Positions 19,278-28,730 of a DNA stretch of 34,270 bases are shown piece after piece. The notes under the pieces were generated by a model. The model did not search any database. It was not told where the DNA came from and saw nothing but the letters and a program-made list of their open reading frames with translations. The DNA lies in the NCBI GenBank assembly GCA_030018915.1, contig JASEHE010000009.1:1-34270 (forward strand). The letters run 5' to 3'. How positions within the stretch are numbered: the first letter of the stretch is position 1; each line of letters starts with the position of its first letter. The stretch is from Verrucomicrobiota bacterium. Its GTDB lineage: Bacteria; Verrucomicrobiota; Kiritimatiellia; UBA8416; SLMC01. The position numbers and the translations under genes were made by a program.

Positions 19278-19913
19278 TCACGTGCTTTCCCCCGGCAGAA
19301 GATGTTTCGCGCAATTGACCAGTTTCGCCACGGCCGAGCCCGACCGCCAGACATCGAGCACACTGACCGAGGCGTTGCCGATGTCAAGAAGAATGGACTT
19401 GAGCGCCGACCGACCGCCGAGCATCGGCATAACGGTCCGGATGAAGTTGCCGTGCCCCACCACGAGGACCTTTTCGCCGGGCTTGTGCGTGTGTCGCAAC
19501 CGGTTCGCGAAACGCTCGACGGTTTCCCGCTCCTTCTTGATCGCATCCCGGCCGGCGGGCCCGAATCCCGCCGGCACGACGATGAAGTGGTCGCGGCTGA
19601 CCTCGTCGAGTTCCTTCAAGACGGTCATAGGCGTATGCTTGTGAAACCGCATGATCTCCAGGGCGGTGTCATGCGCTCGCAGAGCGGAACTCACGTAGAC
19701 GTGGTCGAACGCGAGCCGGTCCAGGCGCCGGGCCAGCCGGACCGCCTGGCGGCGCCCCAGCGCTGTCAGCGGCGGATCGTCGTCCTTTCGAACGCCCGTT
19801 GAACCCTGGTCAACCGCCTCAGCGTGGCGCGCGAACACCACGGTCAACGGCGTGTTAATCGCGTTCTTCGCATGATCCGGCTTGGCGGATGTTGTGGCGG
19901 TCTTAGGTTCCAT
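19278..19913 (-). CDS. histidine phosphatase family protein (phosphoglycerate mutase-like)
   Basis: A phosphatase with a phosphohistidine intermediate. In the 211 residues the catalytic motif is FARHAEA (Arg-His-Ala, His31), a second Arg lies in the SALRAHDTALEI region near residue 83, and the second catalytic His is in VVGHGNFIRTV near residue 153. RHA rather than RHG is common in SixA- and CobC-like branches. The N-terminal 22 residues are polar and unlike the family. The substrate cannot be told from sequence; protein phosphohistidine, sugar phosphates or alpha-ribazole phosphate are options, with no pathway context nearby. Start ATG 19913 has AGGA seven bases upstream. It is divergent from the subtilisin gene, with 74 bases between them. 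Confidence 0.88.
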   Translation of the reverse strand: MEPKTATTSAKPDHAKNAINTPLTVVFARHAEAVDQGSTGVRKDDDPPLTALGRRQAVRLARRLDRLAFDHVYVSSALRAHDTALEIMRFHKHTPMTVLKELDEVSRDHFIVVPAGFGPAGRDAIKKERETVERFANRLRHTHKPGEKVLVVGHGNFIRTVMPMLGGRSALKSILLDIGNASVSVLDVWRSGSAVAKLVNCAKHLLPGEST

Positions 19914-19987
19914 CGTCTGTCCTGACCCTTGCGGAGGCGGACTATATCCCTTGCCACGGGGAAAATGAACAGCAAAATCCGCTAACC

Positions 19988-22900
19988 TTGCTTCCTCTCA
20001 CGAAAAAGCGCATAATAACGGAAGCGGCGATTATTACGCGCCGGCAAATTCAAAGAATCCGCATCCTGGCGCTGTGCGCCGGCTTCATCGCAGCCGGCGG
20101 CCTGTGGTTGTATTTGTCCGGCCGGCTTCAGCCGGCCGGCCGCTCGGCCGGCGGACTGCCGGTTCCTGACTCCGCCGAGACGCGGCGAACCGCCCCTCCG
20201 CACTCCGCCGCCGCCACGACGCCTACGCTCTCGGATCGCGCGCTCGCCGCGTGGCTCCGGGACTTTCGCCCGGCCGTTCCACCTGCAGGGGCTTCCTCGG
20301 GGTCATGGCTATGCCTCCAGACGGGATGGATTGACACCGACCGCCTGGGCCCGTCCGATCCGATGTCCCTTGGGCAACCGGTCGAGGCGCAACGGCTTAC
20401 CCCACGCGGCATGCTACCAGCGATCGTCCAGTTCAACGGGCCGGTGGGGGCCGCCGATCGCGCGCGATTGGAGCGCGCCGGCCTGATCCCGCGCGGTTAC
20501 CTCCCACGGAACGCCTTCCTCGTCGAGGGAAACATAGACCGCCTGGATGCGTTCCGCTCCGAGCCGGGCGCGCGCTGGATCGGGTGTTACCCGCCGCCGC
20601 TCAAGATCGAGCCGTTCCTCCAGACATTGCCCCGGACATGGAGCCGCCACGAGACGACGCCTTTCGATCCGGCGCTCCGCCTGCCGGTGACGATCCAGAC
20701 CCTGGCGCCTGACGACGTCGGTATGGTCGCCGATCGCGTAGCAGCGGCCGGCGGCCGCGCGCTTGCCAGCGCGGCAGGCCGACGCTGGGGTCTCGTGCGG
20801 GCCGAGATTCCCTGGCAGGCCGTGGAATCCCTGGCCGCCGAGGGCGCCGTTCAATGGATCGAGGTCTACCTTGCCCCGCGACTGGTCAACAACGTGGCGG
20901 TCCGGCCGGACATGATGAACGCCACCAACGTGTGGCTCACTCACGGTCTCACGGGGGCCAACCAGGTGATCGGTCATGCCGACACCGGCCTGGACGTGGG
21001 CAATCTGAGCTCGCTGCATCCCGATCTGCGAAACCGGATCAAAACCGCCATCGCGCTCGGCCGGCCGGGCGATTGGAGCGATCCGCACGGGCACGGCACG
21101 CACACCGCCGGGTCCATCCTGGGCGAAGGCGTGGCCAGTGCGGGCGCCATCAAGGGCGTGGCATTTGGCGCGCGGTTGGTCCACCAGTCCGTGCTCGACG
21201 CCGGCGGCGGCCTCGGCGGCCTGCCCGCCGACTTGAACGATCTCTTTCCTCAGGCCTACACCAATGGCGCGCGGCTCCATTCCGACAGTTGGGGCTCCTC
21301 CTCCTACGGCCGGTACACCATGGATTCCCGCCACTGCGACAAGTTCATGTGGGATCATCCCGACATGCTTCTGGTTTTCTCGGCTGGTAACGACGGCGCC
21401 GATGCCGACGCCAACGGCGTGGTGGACCCCGATTCCATCGGCGCGCCGGCCACAGCCAAGAGCGCGCTCACGATCGGCGCATCGGAGAGCAACCGGCCGC
21501 CTGGCTCCGAGAGCTACTCCAGCTACACGTGGGGCAGCGCCTGGCCCTGGGACTATCCGGCCAACCCGATTGCCGGCGACTACCTCTCCCGGCCCGCGGA
21601 TGGGATTCATCAAGGCTTGGCGGGCTTTTCCAGCCGCGGCCCCACCGTCGACGGCCGAATCAAACCGGACCTTGTGGCGCCCGGCGTGAACATCGTGTCC
21701 TGCCGCTCGCTCCTGGCCGGCGCCGGAATCGGCTGGGGCGTCTACGCGGCAAACGCGAACTACGTCTTCTCGGGCGGCACGAGCATGTCCGCCCCACTGG
21801 CGGCTGGCGCTGCCGCCGTCGCGCGGGAGTTCTACGCCACCCGGCGCGGCCTCGCCAACCCATCCGCCGCGCTCGTCAAGGCCTGTCTGCTCAACGGCGC
21901 CCGCTCACTCTCGCCCGGCCAGTATGGCGTCGGCGTCGGCCGGGAGATTCCTGACGCCGCGCCGAATCCGGTCGAGGGCTGGGGGCAGGTTGACATCGAG
22001 CGCGCGCTCTTCCCGCCGCCCGGCGAATACGTCGCCGAGGACGACGCCTCCGCCCCGCTCCAGACCGGCGCCACGAACCGGTTCGTCTTCGTCGTGTCCG
22101 AGACCAATCGTGAATTGAGTCTCATCGCGGCTTGGTCCGACTACCCCGCGACGGCGGGCGCCGCCGTCACGCTCGTCAACGACCTGGACCTGCGTCTCCG
22201 CGCCCCGAACGGCGAAGTCTACTGGGCAACCCCCGGCGGGGGCGATCGGACCAACCCGGTGGAAACGATCGTCCTCACGCCGCCGGTCACGGGCGTCTAT
22301 ACCGCCGAGGTGTTCGGCGCGAACGTGCCATATGGCCCACAGCCCTGCGCCCTGATCGTTCGCGGCGCCATTCAAGTTCCGCCGGTTATCGAGCATACGC
22401 CGCTGGACAACACGTTCGTCACCAACGTCCCCTACGATGTCGTGGCTGGGATCACGTGCCTCACGCCGTTCGATTCCAATTCCGTGGCCGTCTTCTGGAA
22501 TACCGTGGGCGTAACCGGCGCCTTCAGCCAGGTGGTCATGACGCAGCGCGTGGACAGCCTCTTCGCAGCCGCTCTGCCGCCACAGGGTTTCGGCGCAACC
22601 GCCCACTACTACTTGTCCGCCGGCCTGGCGCCAGCGGCTACGACCCACCCGTCCGACGCGCCGGCAACGCTCCACTCGTTCTCCATCACTGTCCAGCGCG
22701 CGCTGGTCGTATCGGGTTCTCCGTCAGAGCTGCTCACCGTTACGCCACCCTACGGGTCCAACATCATCGCCGATGGCGCGGCCGTCACGGCAACAGCGAC
22801 GGCCTACAGCAACACCTCCCCAACCACGCGCATCGCCTGCGCCGGCTGGACCGGCGCCGGGAGCGCGCCCGCCTCAGGCACGAACGCGTCTGTCGGTTTC

Positions 22901-25129
22901 GTCATTACCGCGGACTCCACCTTGACCTGGAACTGGGTCCAGCAGTATTCCCTGTCGCAGACCAGCTCGATCGCGGGTGTGCTCGGCACGCAGACCTGGT
23001 GGACGGCTCTTGCCGCCGCCGGCACGGCGCTGGCGCCTTCTTCGGCCTCGGTCACCGGCGTGGTCTATCGGTTCACCGGCTGGTGGGTGGACGGACAGCG
23101 ACAGCCGGACGACACCTCGCCCGCCGTGAATCCCGCCGGCGCTCTCACAATGGAGGCCCCGCGCGTCGCGCTCGCCGCGTACCTGCCAGAAAGCCAGGAC
23201 GCCGATGCCGACACGCTTCCCGACTGGTGGGAATTTTTCTACTTCGGCTCCACGAACGCGATCCAAAACATGGACGACGATAACGACGGATTCACCAACC
23301 GCGAGGAATACCTGGACGGCGCCAACCCGAGAGACTCGAACGACCGTCCGGAAGCTCCCACCATCGCGTTTGCGCCGCTCGCCGATCCGTATCCCGCCCC
23401 AGCGCCCTGGCCGATCCGCGCGACCGTCACGGACAACTGGCAAATTGTTTCGGTTTCCGTCTGGTGGAATCGCAACGGCGGCGGCTGGCAGGAGACAGCT
23501 CTTTCGCGCGACGCCGTGTCCGGAGACTACATTGGCCGGATTCCAGCGCCTGGCACGAACGGGGACTCCGTGGCGTACCGGCTGGAGGCCCTGGATGCGG
23601 CGGACCTGAAGGCCGTGAACGGGCCCTACTCGTTCGAAGCGCGCTATCCAGAGGCGCGCGTCGGCGCCCTCGCCCCTGGCCCCTATCTCCTGCGCGATGG
23701 AACCGCAACCAACGCGTCGCTGATCGTCTCCAACGTCGGATTCGCCACGCTCCAGTGGGCGCTGTCCGAACGCCTCCTGCTCGACGACTTCGAACAGGGA
23801 TCAATCGGGTGGAGCCATAACGGCGCGAACGATGTCTGGCACACGCAGCGGGCGCGTTTCTCCTCCGCCTCCAACGCCTGGCATTTCGGCGGCGGCCCCG
23901 GCGGCAGCTACCCGGACCTCGGCCACGCTTCGCTGGTGTCCACGGCATTCTTCCTGACGACGCCCGCGCAGTTGGTATTCAGCCACTGGGCCGCCATGGA
24001 GTACGACATGGATCAGTTGGACAACCACTACTGGGACGGCGGAATCGTCGAATTGTCCACGAACGGCGGAGTGTCGTTCTTTTCCATCACGCCGCTCGGC
24101 GGCTATCCCCACCTCATCACGGACAACCCCGACTCGCCGTTTCCACCCGAAACTCCTTGCTTCGGGAGCACCACCGGGGAGTGGGCCCAGGCCGTGTTCG
24201 ATCTCTCGCCCTGGACCGGCGTCACGGCTCAGGTCCGGTTTCGTTTCGGCGCCGATGCCTATGTCACGGACGAGGGCTGGTACATTGACGACGTGGCCGT
24301 CACGTCCCTGTCCGGCGACGTGGATTGGTTGACGGCGCCGGCGTCGGGCGTCGTGTCCGCCGGCGGCGTCTCCAACATCCCCATCACGCTGTCCGCTCTG
24401 CCGCTGCTGCCGGCCGATACGCGCTCCGCTGCGCTTCTGCTCACCAACAACAGCCCCATCGCTCCTTGGCGGACCGTCCACCCGTTGACGCTGCACAACA
24501 AGTCCCGCGAGATTCTCGTGACCGTCTCCGCTCACGGCTCCGTGGCGCCCGCCGGCCGTGTGCTGGCGGATTCCGGCTCGTCGGCGTCTTTCCTGATGAC
24601 GGCCGACCCATACTGTCAAGTCGTCTCGGCTCTGACGAACCAGGCCGCCGTGGCCGAGCTGATCGGCGCCACGGCCACGAATTGGACATGGCCGGACGTG
24701 ACGGCCAACGGCGCGCTCGACGTGACGTTCGACTGGATCCGCGTCGTTTGGGACACGCCGCTGTGGTGGTTGGTCGCCTACGGTCTGACCAACGCCGCGC
24801 CTGAGATTGAGGCTGTCGGCGACCAGGACGGCGACGGACTGCTCTCCTGGCAGGAATACTGGGCCAGAACGGACCCGACCAATTCGGCCTCGGTCGCTCT
24901 CCACATCTGGCGGCTTGCGACGCTGTCCACCAACGGCATCAGGCTGGAATGGCTGAGCTTCACCAATGTGACCTACCGCTACGAGGTCTGGACCGCGCGG
25001 GACCCGGCAGCCGGGTTCACCCCGACAATTACGAACCTGCCCGCCACCCCGCCCGTGAACGTCTGGAACAATTGGGCGCTCCCGCCCGAAGGCCGCCAGT
25101 TTTACCGAATCCGCGTCCTTCGGCAGTAG
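19988..25129 (+). CDS. large secreted subtilisin-family (S8) serine protease with accessory domains
   Basis: An exported endoprotease of 1713 residues. One hydrophobic segment (about 26-45, ILALCAGFIAAGGLWLYLSG) follows a basic N-terminus and serves as signal or anchor. The S8 triad is Asp332 (GHADTGLDVG), His372 (HGHGTHTAG) and Ser601 (GGTSMSAP), with oxyanion Asn468 (FSAGNDG). Then come a P-domain-like beta sandwich (about 680-790) and Ig-like segments. An Asp-rich thrombospondin-type linker near 1071 (DADADTLPDWW) and a jelly-roll domain near 1265-1450 (DDFEQGSIGW ... GWYIDDVAV) follow. A second Asp-rich linker near 1612 precedes a C-terminal module ending FYRIRVLRQ. The only early start is TTG 19988 without a clear ribosome binding site, so the true start is uncertain. 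It converges with mutS; the coding ends are five bases apart. Confidence 0.93.
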   Translation: MLPLTKKRIITEAAIITRRQIQRIRILALCAGFIAAGGLWLYLSGRLQPAGRSAGGLPVPDSAETRRTAPPHSAAATTPTLSDRALAAWLRDFRPAVPPAGASSGSWLCLQTGWIDTDRLGPSDPMSLGQPVEAQRLTPRGMLPAIVQFNGPVGAADRARLERAGLIPRGYLPRNAFLVEGNIDRLDAFRSEPGARWIGCYPPPLKIEPFLQTLPRTWSRHETTPFDPALRLPVTIQTLAPDDVGMVADRVAAAGGRALASAAGRRWGLVRAEIPWQAVESLAAEGAVQWIEVYLAPRLVNNVAVRPDMMNATNVWLTHGLTGANQVIGHADTGLDVGNLSSLHPDLRNRIKTAIALGRPGDWSDPHGHGTHTAGSILGEGVASAGAIKGVAFGARLVHQSVLDAGGGLGGLPADLNDLFPQAYTNGARLHSDSWGSSSYGRYTMDSRHCDKFMWDHPDMLLVFSAGNDGADADANGVVDPDSIGAPATAKSALTIGASESNRPPGSESYSSYTWGSAWPWDYPANPIAGDYLSRPADGIHQGLAGFSSRGPTVDGRIKPDLVAPGVNIVSCRSLLAGAGIGWGVYAANANYVFSGGTSMSAPLAAGAAAVAREFYATRRGLANPSAALVKACLLNGARSLSPGQYGVGVGREIPDAAPNPVEGWGQVDIERALFPPPGEYVAEDDASAPLQTGATNRFVFVVSETNRELSLIAAWSDYPATAGAAVTLVNDLDLRLRAPNGEVYWATPGGGDRTNPVETIVLTPPVTGVYTAEVFGANVPYGPQPCALIVRGAIQVPPVIEHTPLDNTFVTNVPYDVVAGITCLTPFDSNSVAVFWNTVGVTGAFSQVVMTQRVDSLFAAALPPQGFGATAHYYLSAGLAPAATTHPSDAPATLHSFSITVQRALVVSGSPSELLTVTPPYGSNIIADGAAVTATATAYSNTSPTTRIACAGWTGAGSAPASGTNASVGFVITADSTLTWNWVQQYSLSQTSSIAGVLGTQTWWTALAAAGTALAPSSASVTGVVYRFTGWWVDGQRQPDDTSPAVNPAGALTMEAPRVALAAYLPESQDADADTLPDWWEFFYFGSTNAIQNMDDDNDGFTNREEYLDGANPRDSNDRPEAPTIAFAPLADPYPAPAPWPIRATVTDNWQIVSVSVWWNRNGGGWQETALSRDAVSGDYIGRIPAPGTNGDSVAYRLEALDAADLKAVNGPYSFEARYPEARVGALAPGPYLLRDGTATNASLIVSNVGFATLQWALSERLLLDDFEQGSIGWSHNGANDVWHTQRARFSSASNAWHFGGGPGGSYPDLGHASLVSTAFFLTTPAQLVFSHWAAMEYDMDQLDNHYWDGGIVELSTNGGVSFFSITPLGGYPHLITDNPDSPFPPETPCFGSTTGEWAQAVFDLSPWTGVTAQVRFRFGADAYVTDEGWYIDDVAVTSLSGDVDWLTAPASGVVSAGGVSNIPITLSALPLLPADTRSAALLLTNNSPIAPWRTVHPLTLHNKSREILVTVSAHGSVAPAGRVLADSGSSASFLMTADPYCQVVSALTNQAAVAELIGATATNWTWPDVTANGALDVTFDWIRVVWDTPLWWLVAYGLTNAAPEIEAVGDQDGDGLLSWQEYWARTDPTNSASVALHIWRLATLSTNGIRLEWLSFTNVTYRYEVWTARDPAAGFTPTITNLPATPPVNVWNNWALPPEGRQFYRIRVLRQ

Positions 25130-25134
25130 CGATA

Positions 25135-27666
25135 TCATTCCCCGAACAGCATCAGTTGGCGCGAAGCGTCGTCCTTGGGCCGGCGCGCGCGGCGGCGCGC
25201 GATCTTAGGCTGGCCGGTTTCGCCGAGTTCGTCTTCCTCCAGGTTGGCGAGAATCTCCTTGGCGCGGTCAACCACGTCCGGCGGCAGACCCGCCAGCCGC
25301 GCCACCTGGATGCCGTAGCTCTTGTCCGCCCCGCCCGGCGCGATCTTGCGCAGGAACACGACTTGGTCGTCCTTCTCGCGGACCAGCACGTTGTAGTTCT
25401 TGACGCCAGGCAGGGTCAGCGCAAGGTCAGTCAGCTCGTGATAGTGGGTGGCGAACAGGGTTTTGGCCTTGACCCGCTCGTTGTTGTGCAGGAACTCCGC
25501 CACCGCCCAGGCAATGCTGATCCCGTCGAACGTGCTCGTGCCGCAGCCGATCTCGTCGAGCACGATCAGGCTGTGCCGCGTCGCGTTGTTCAGGATGTTG
25601 GCCGTCTCCTGCATCTCGACCATGAACGTGCTGCGGCCGCGCGCCAGGTCGTCGCTCGCGCCCACGCGTGTGAACACGCGGTCCACGAGCCCGATGCTCG
25701 CCTCGTCGGCCGGCACGAACGAGCCCATCTGGGCCATGACTACGATCAACGCCACCTGCCGGATGTGCGTGGATTTCCCCGCCATGTTCGGGCCAGTAAT
25801 GACGAGCAACTGGTTGCTCTCGTTGTCCAGCAGCGTGTCGTTAGGCACGAACCGCTCGGCCTCCGGCATCTGCTCGACCACCGGATGACGCCCGCCGCGA
25901 ATCCGAATGACGCCGTCGTCGCCGATCGCCGGGCGAACGTAGCCGAGCGCGAGCGCGCGGTCCGCCAACGCGGCCAGCGCGTCGAGCTGTCCGAGCGCCT
26001 GGGCCGCCGCCTGGATGCTCGGCGTCTGCCTTGCAATCGCCTCGCGCACCGCCACAAACAGATCGTACTCCAGTTGCTGGGCGCGGTCCTGAGCGCCGAG
26101 TATCTTGTTCTCGTGCTCTTTCAGCTCCGGTGTGATGAACCGCTCGGCGTTGACCAGCGTCTGCTTGCGGACGTAGTTCTCCGGCACGCGCGGCAACTGG
26201 CCCTTTGACACCTCGATGTAGTAGCCAAAGACCCTGTTGTGCCGCACCTTGATCGTCTTGATCCCAGTCCGCCGCTGCTCGGCGTCTTGATGCTTCGCCA
26301 GCCAGTCCCGCGCCTCGCCGGCGATAGTCCGCAGTTCGTCGAGGTCCGCGTTGTACCCGGCGCGGATGAGCCCGCCCTCCTTGATCGCGATCGGCGGCTC
26401 GTCCACGATCGCGCGTCGGATCAGGTCCGCCAGCTCCGGCTGTGGAACGATCGCCCGATCGAGTTCCCGGGCGAGGTCCGCGCCGAGCGCGGCGGCCTGT
26501 TCCTTGACCGCCGGAACCCCGGCGAGCGAAACGCCCAGCGCGGCCGCGTCCCGCGCATTCCCGCTGCCGGACCCGATCCGCGCAATCAGCCGCTCCAGGT
26601 CCCGGATGCCGGCCAGCGCGTCCCGCAGCCCTTGCAGGGCCGCCCGGTTCTTCGCGAGCGCCTCCACGGTGTCTTGCCGGCGCCGGATCGCTTCGACGCG
26701 CGCCAGTGGGCGGAGAAGCCAGTCGCGCATCGCGCGGGCGCCCATAGCCGTCCGAGTAACGTCCAGCACCCGCAGCAGCGTCATGCCGCCTTCCTGTCCG
26801 CGAAGCGGCGCGAGATCGAGGTTCCCGCAGGTCGCCTCGTCGAGCACGAGATAGTCGGCCGTGCTCCGCGTGTGGAACGAACGAATGTGCGCGACGTGGC
26901 GCTTCAATTCGTCCCGGACATAGTGGAGAATCCCGCCGGCCGCGCCGACCAGCGCGGGCTGATCTTCGCAGCCGAAGCCCGCCAGCGAGTGCGCGCCGAA
27001 ATGCCGCCGCAGACTCTCATGGGCCGCGTCGTACGCGAAGACCCAGTCGTCGCACCGGCTCGCCCGCGCGATGCCGAGATCGGCCAGGACCGAACAAATC
27101 TCGGGGTCCTCGGCTTGCGACTCGGGCGCCACGCATTCGCTCGGCGGCAGGCGCCGCAGGCTGTCCCGCAGGGCAGCCGCCCCGCTCAGGACTTCGCCGA
27201 AGAAAAGCCCCGTGGAAAGATCGAGCATGGCCAGCCCGAAGACCCCGCCATCGCGGTAGACCCCGGCCAGAAAATTGTTTCGGCTGGACTGGAGAATCTT
27301 GTCCTCCGTGACGGTCCCGGGCGTGACGATCCGCGTGACCTCGCGGCGGACGATCCCCCGGGCCGTCGCCGGGTCCTCCGTCTGATCGCAGATGGCGACC
27401 TTCTTGCCGGCCTTGATCAGGCGGGCCAGGTAGGCGTCCACGGCATGGTGCGGCACGCCGCACATCGGCGCGCCCTGGCGTTTCGTCAGGGCGACGTCCA
27501 GGATGGGCGCCGCCTCCTGGGCGTCCTCGAAAAACATCTCGTAGAAATCCCCGAGCCGGAAGAACAGAATGACCTCGGGGGCAAGTTCCTTCCTGATCCG
27601 GCGGTATTGCCGCATCATGGGAGTGAGGGCGCCGGCGCCGTTGCCTGTGATGTCGCGGGTGGTCAT
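25135..27666 (-). CDS. mutS: DNA mismatch repair protein MutS
   Basis: MutS recognises mismatches and starts repair. The 843 residues contain the mismatch-contacting Phe-X-Glu (FYE at 41-43, in RLGDFYEMFFEDA), the connector, and the lever and clamp helices. The ATPase has Walker A GPNMAGKST near 624, the VPADEASIGLVDRVFTRVGA signature and STFMVEMQETANIL; IVLDEIGCGTSTFDG is the Walker B region. This is the MutS1 repair type, not MutS2. Start ATG 27666 overlaps the ksgA stop as ATGA, so translation is coupled; a start at Met17 or Met18 (MMRQYRRIRKELAPE) is possible. No mutL lies in the window. Confidence 0.97.
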   Translation of the reverse strand: MTTRDITGNGAGALTPMMRQYRRIRKELAPEVILFFRLGDFYEMFFEDAQEAAPILDVALTKRQGAPMCGVPHHAVDAYLARLIKAGKKVAICDQTEDPATARGIVRREVTRIVTPGTVTEDKILQSSRNNFLAGVYRDGGVFGLAMLDLSTGLFFGEVLSGAAALRDSLRRLPPSECVAPESQAEDPEICSVLADLGIARASRCDDWVFAYDAAHESLRRHFGAHSLAGFGCEDQPALVGAAGGILHYVRDELKRHVAHIRSFHTRSTADYLVLDEATCGNLDLAPLRGQEGGMTLLRVLDVTRTAMGARAMRDWLLRPLARVEAIRRRQDTVEALAKNRAALQGLRDALAGIRDLERLIARIGSGSGNARDAAALGVSLAGVPAVKEQAAALGADLARELDRAIVPQPELADLIRRAIVDEPPIAIKEGGLIRAGYNADLDELRTIAGEARDWLAKHQDAEQRRTGIKTIKVRHNRVFGYYIEVSKGQLPRVPENYVRKQTLVNAERFITPELKEHENKILGAQDRAQQLEYDLFVAVREAIARQTPSIQAAAQALGQLDALAALADRALALGYVRPAIGDDGVIRIRGGRHPVVEQMPEAERFVPNDTLLDNESNQLLVITGPNMAGKSTHIRQVALIVVMAQMGSFVPADEASIGLVDRVFTRVGASDDLARGRSTFMVEMQETANILNNATRHSLIVLDEIGCGTSTFDGISIAWAVAEFLHNNERVKAKTLFATHYHELTDLALTLPGVKNYNVLVREKDDQVVFLRKIAPGGADKSYGIQVARLAGLPPDVVDRAKEILANLEEDELGETGQPKIARRRARRPKDDASRQLMLFGE

Positions 27667-28709
27667 GGCGACGGCTTCCCGCTGACTTCGCTTCGCTCGT
27701 CAACGCCGGCCGCGTATCCGAGCAGGCGCAGTTTCGCCGACAAGCCGCAGTCCGGCGCTTCAATCGTCTTGTTGATTTCGACCTGTGGCTCGAAGTTGCG
27801 CCGCTCAAGGAGCACTTCGTCAAAGCGCCGGTCGCAGAATGAGCGCTGAAACACCTGTTGCGAACGGGCGAGATTGAGCCAGTCCGCCGCGCCCAGATTC
27901 TCGGGCCGGGCATTCTCGGGAACGCCCAGCGCCTCGAGCAGCCCGCGGAAGTCATCCGCCGTGATCGGTTCGCCGCCCTTCGACGCGCCCGCCAGGCTCA
28001 CGGCCAGCTGCTTCCGACGATGCGCGAAGGCAAGCTTGGTCAGCGCGCGCGTCGCCTGCCGGTCGCTTAGCTTCGGCAATTCCGCCGAAGCCCGCCGCGT
28101 CAACCCCACGATGCGCGAATTCACGTCCGGCCTCGGCCAGAAGCAGTTCGCGCTCACCCGCTTCACCAGTTCCACGTCGTAGACCAACCGGCACCAGACG
28201 GTCGCCAGCCCGTAGCGCCGGGTCCCGGGCTCGGCTGCAAGCCGTTCGGCCACTTCCTCCTGCGTTGTTACAATCATCCGTTCCACTGGCGATTCCACGA
28301 CGGCCAGATTGAGCAGGATGCGCGTGCCCACGGAATAGGGCAGATTCGAGACCACCCGATTGACGCCGTAATGGGTCAAGAAGTCCGGAATATTCAGCGT
28401 CAGCATGTCCGCGCGGACCAATTCCAGCCGTCGCTCCCCCGCAAAGCGCCGTCGCAAATGCGCGAACAGCCGCTCGTCCTTCTCTACGGCAATCACGCGC
28501 CCGCAGGTTTCCACCAGCCGCTCGGTGACCACGCCCAGCCCGGGCCCGATTTCCAGCGCGCAAGCCTTGTTCGAGAGATCCGCCGCGCGGATCAGGATGT
28601 CGAGGACGTTCCGGTCAATAAGAAAGTTCTGTCCCAGAACCTTGGACGGACGAAAGTCGAGTTCGCCGACGAGTTGACGAACCTGGAAGAGGCTGGTGAG
28701 GTTGATCAT
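27663..28709 (-). CDS. ksgA: 16S rRNA (adenine-N6,N6) dimethyltransferase
   Basis: KsgA/RsmA dimethylates two adjacent adenines near the 3' end of 16S rRNA, using S-adenosylmethionine. The 348 residues show PSKVLGQNFLIDRNVLD, the SAM motif EIGPGLG at 53-59, the catalytic motif NLPY at 122-125 (SNLPYSVGTRILL) and FAHRRKQLAVSL. The family normally ends after the ENL-type segment (here PENLGAADWLNLARS). This protein runs about 65 residues further (through RSFCDRRFDEVLLERRNFEP) to DERSEVSGKPSP, which looks like translated spacer DNA. It lies 21 bases after the SurA-like gene and overlaps mutS by four bases. Confidence 0.96.
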   Translation of the reverse strand: MINLTSLFQVRQLVGELDFRPSKVLGQNFLIDRNVLDILIRAADLSNKACALEIGPGLGVVTERLVETCGRVIAVEKDERLFAHLRRRFAGERRLELVRADMLTLNIPDFLTHYGVNRVVSNLPYSVGTRILLNLAVVESPVERMIVTTQEEVAERLAAEPGTRRYGLATVWCRLVYDVELVKRVSANCFWPRPDVNSRIVGLTRRASAELPKLSDRQATRALTKLAFAHRRKQLAVSLAGASKGGEPITADDFRGLLEALGVPENARPENLGAADWLNLARSQQVFQRSFCDRRFDEVLLERRNFEPQVEINKTIEAPDCGLSAKLRLLGYAAGVDERSEVSGKPSP

Positions 28710-28730
28710 GCCGAGGCGCGGTTCTTCGGG

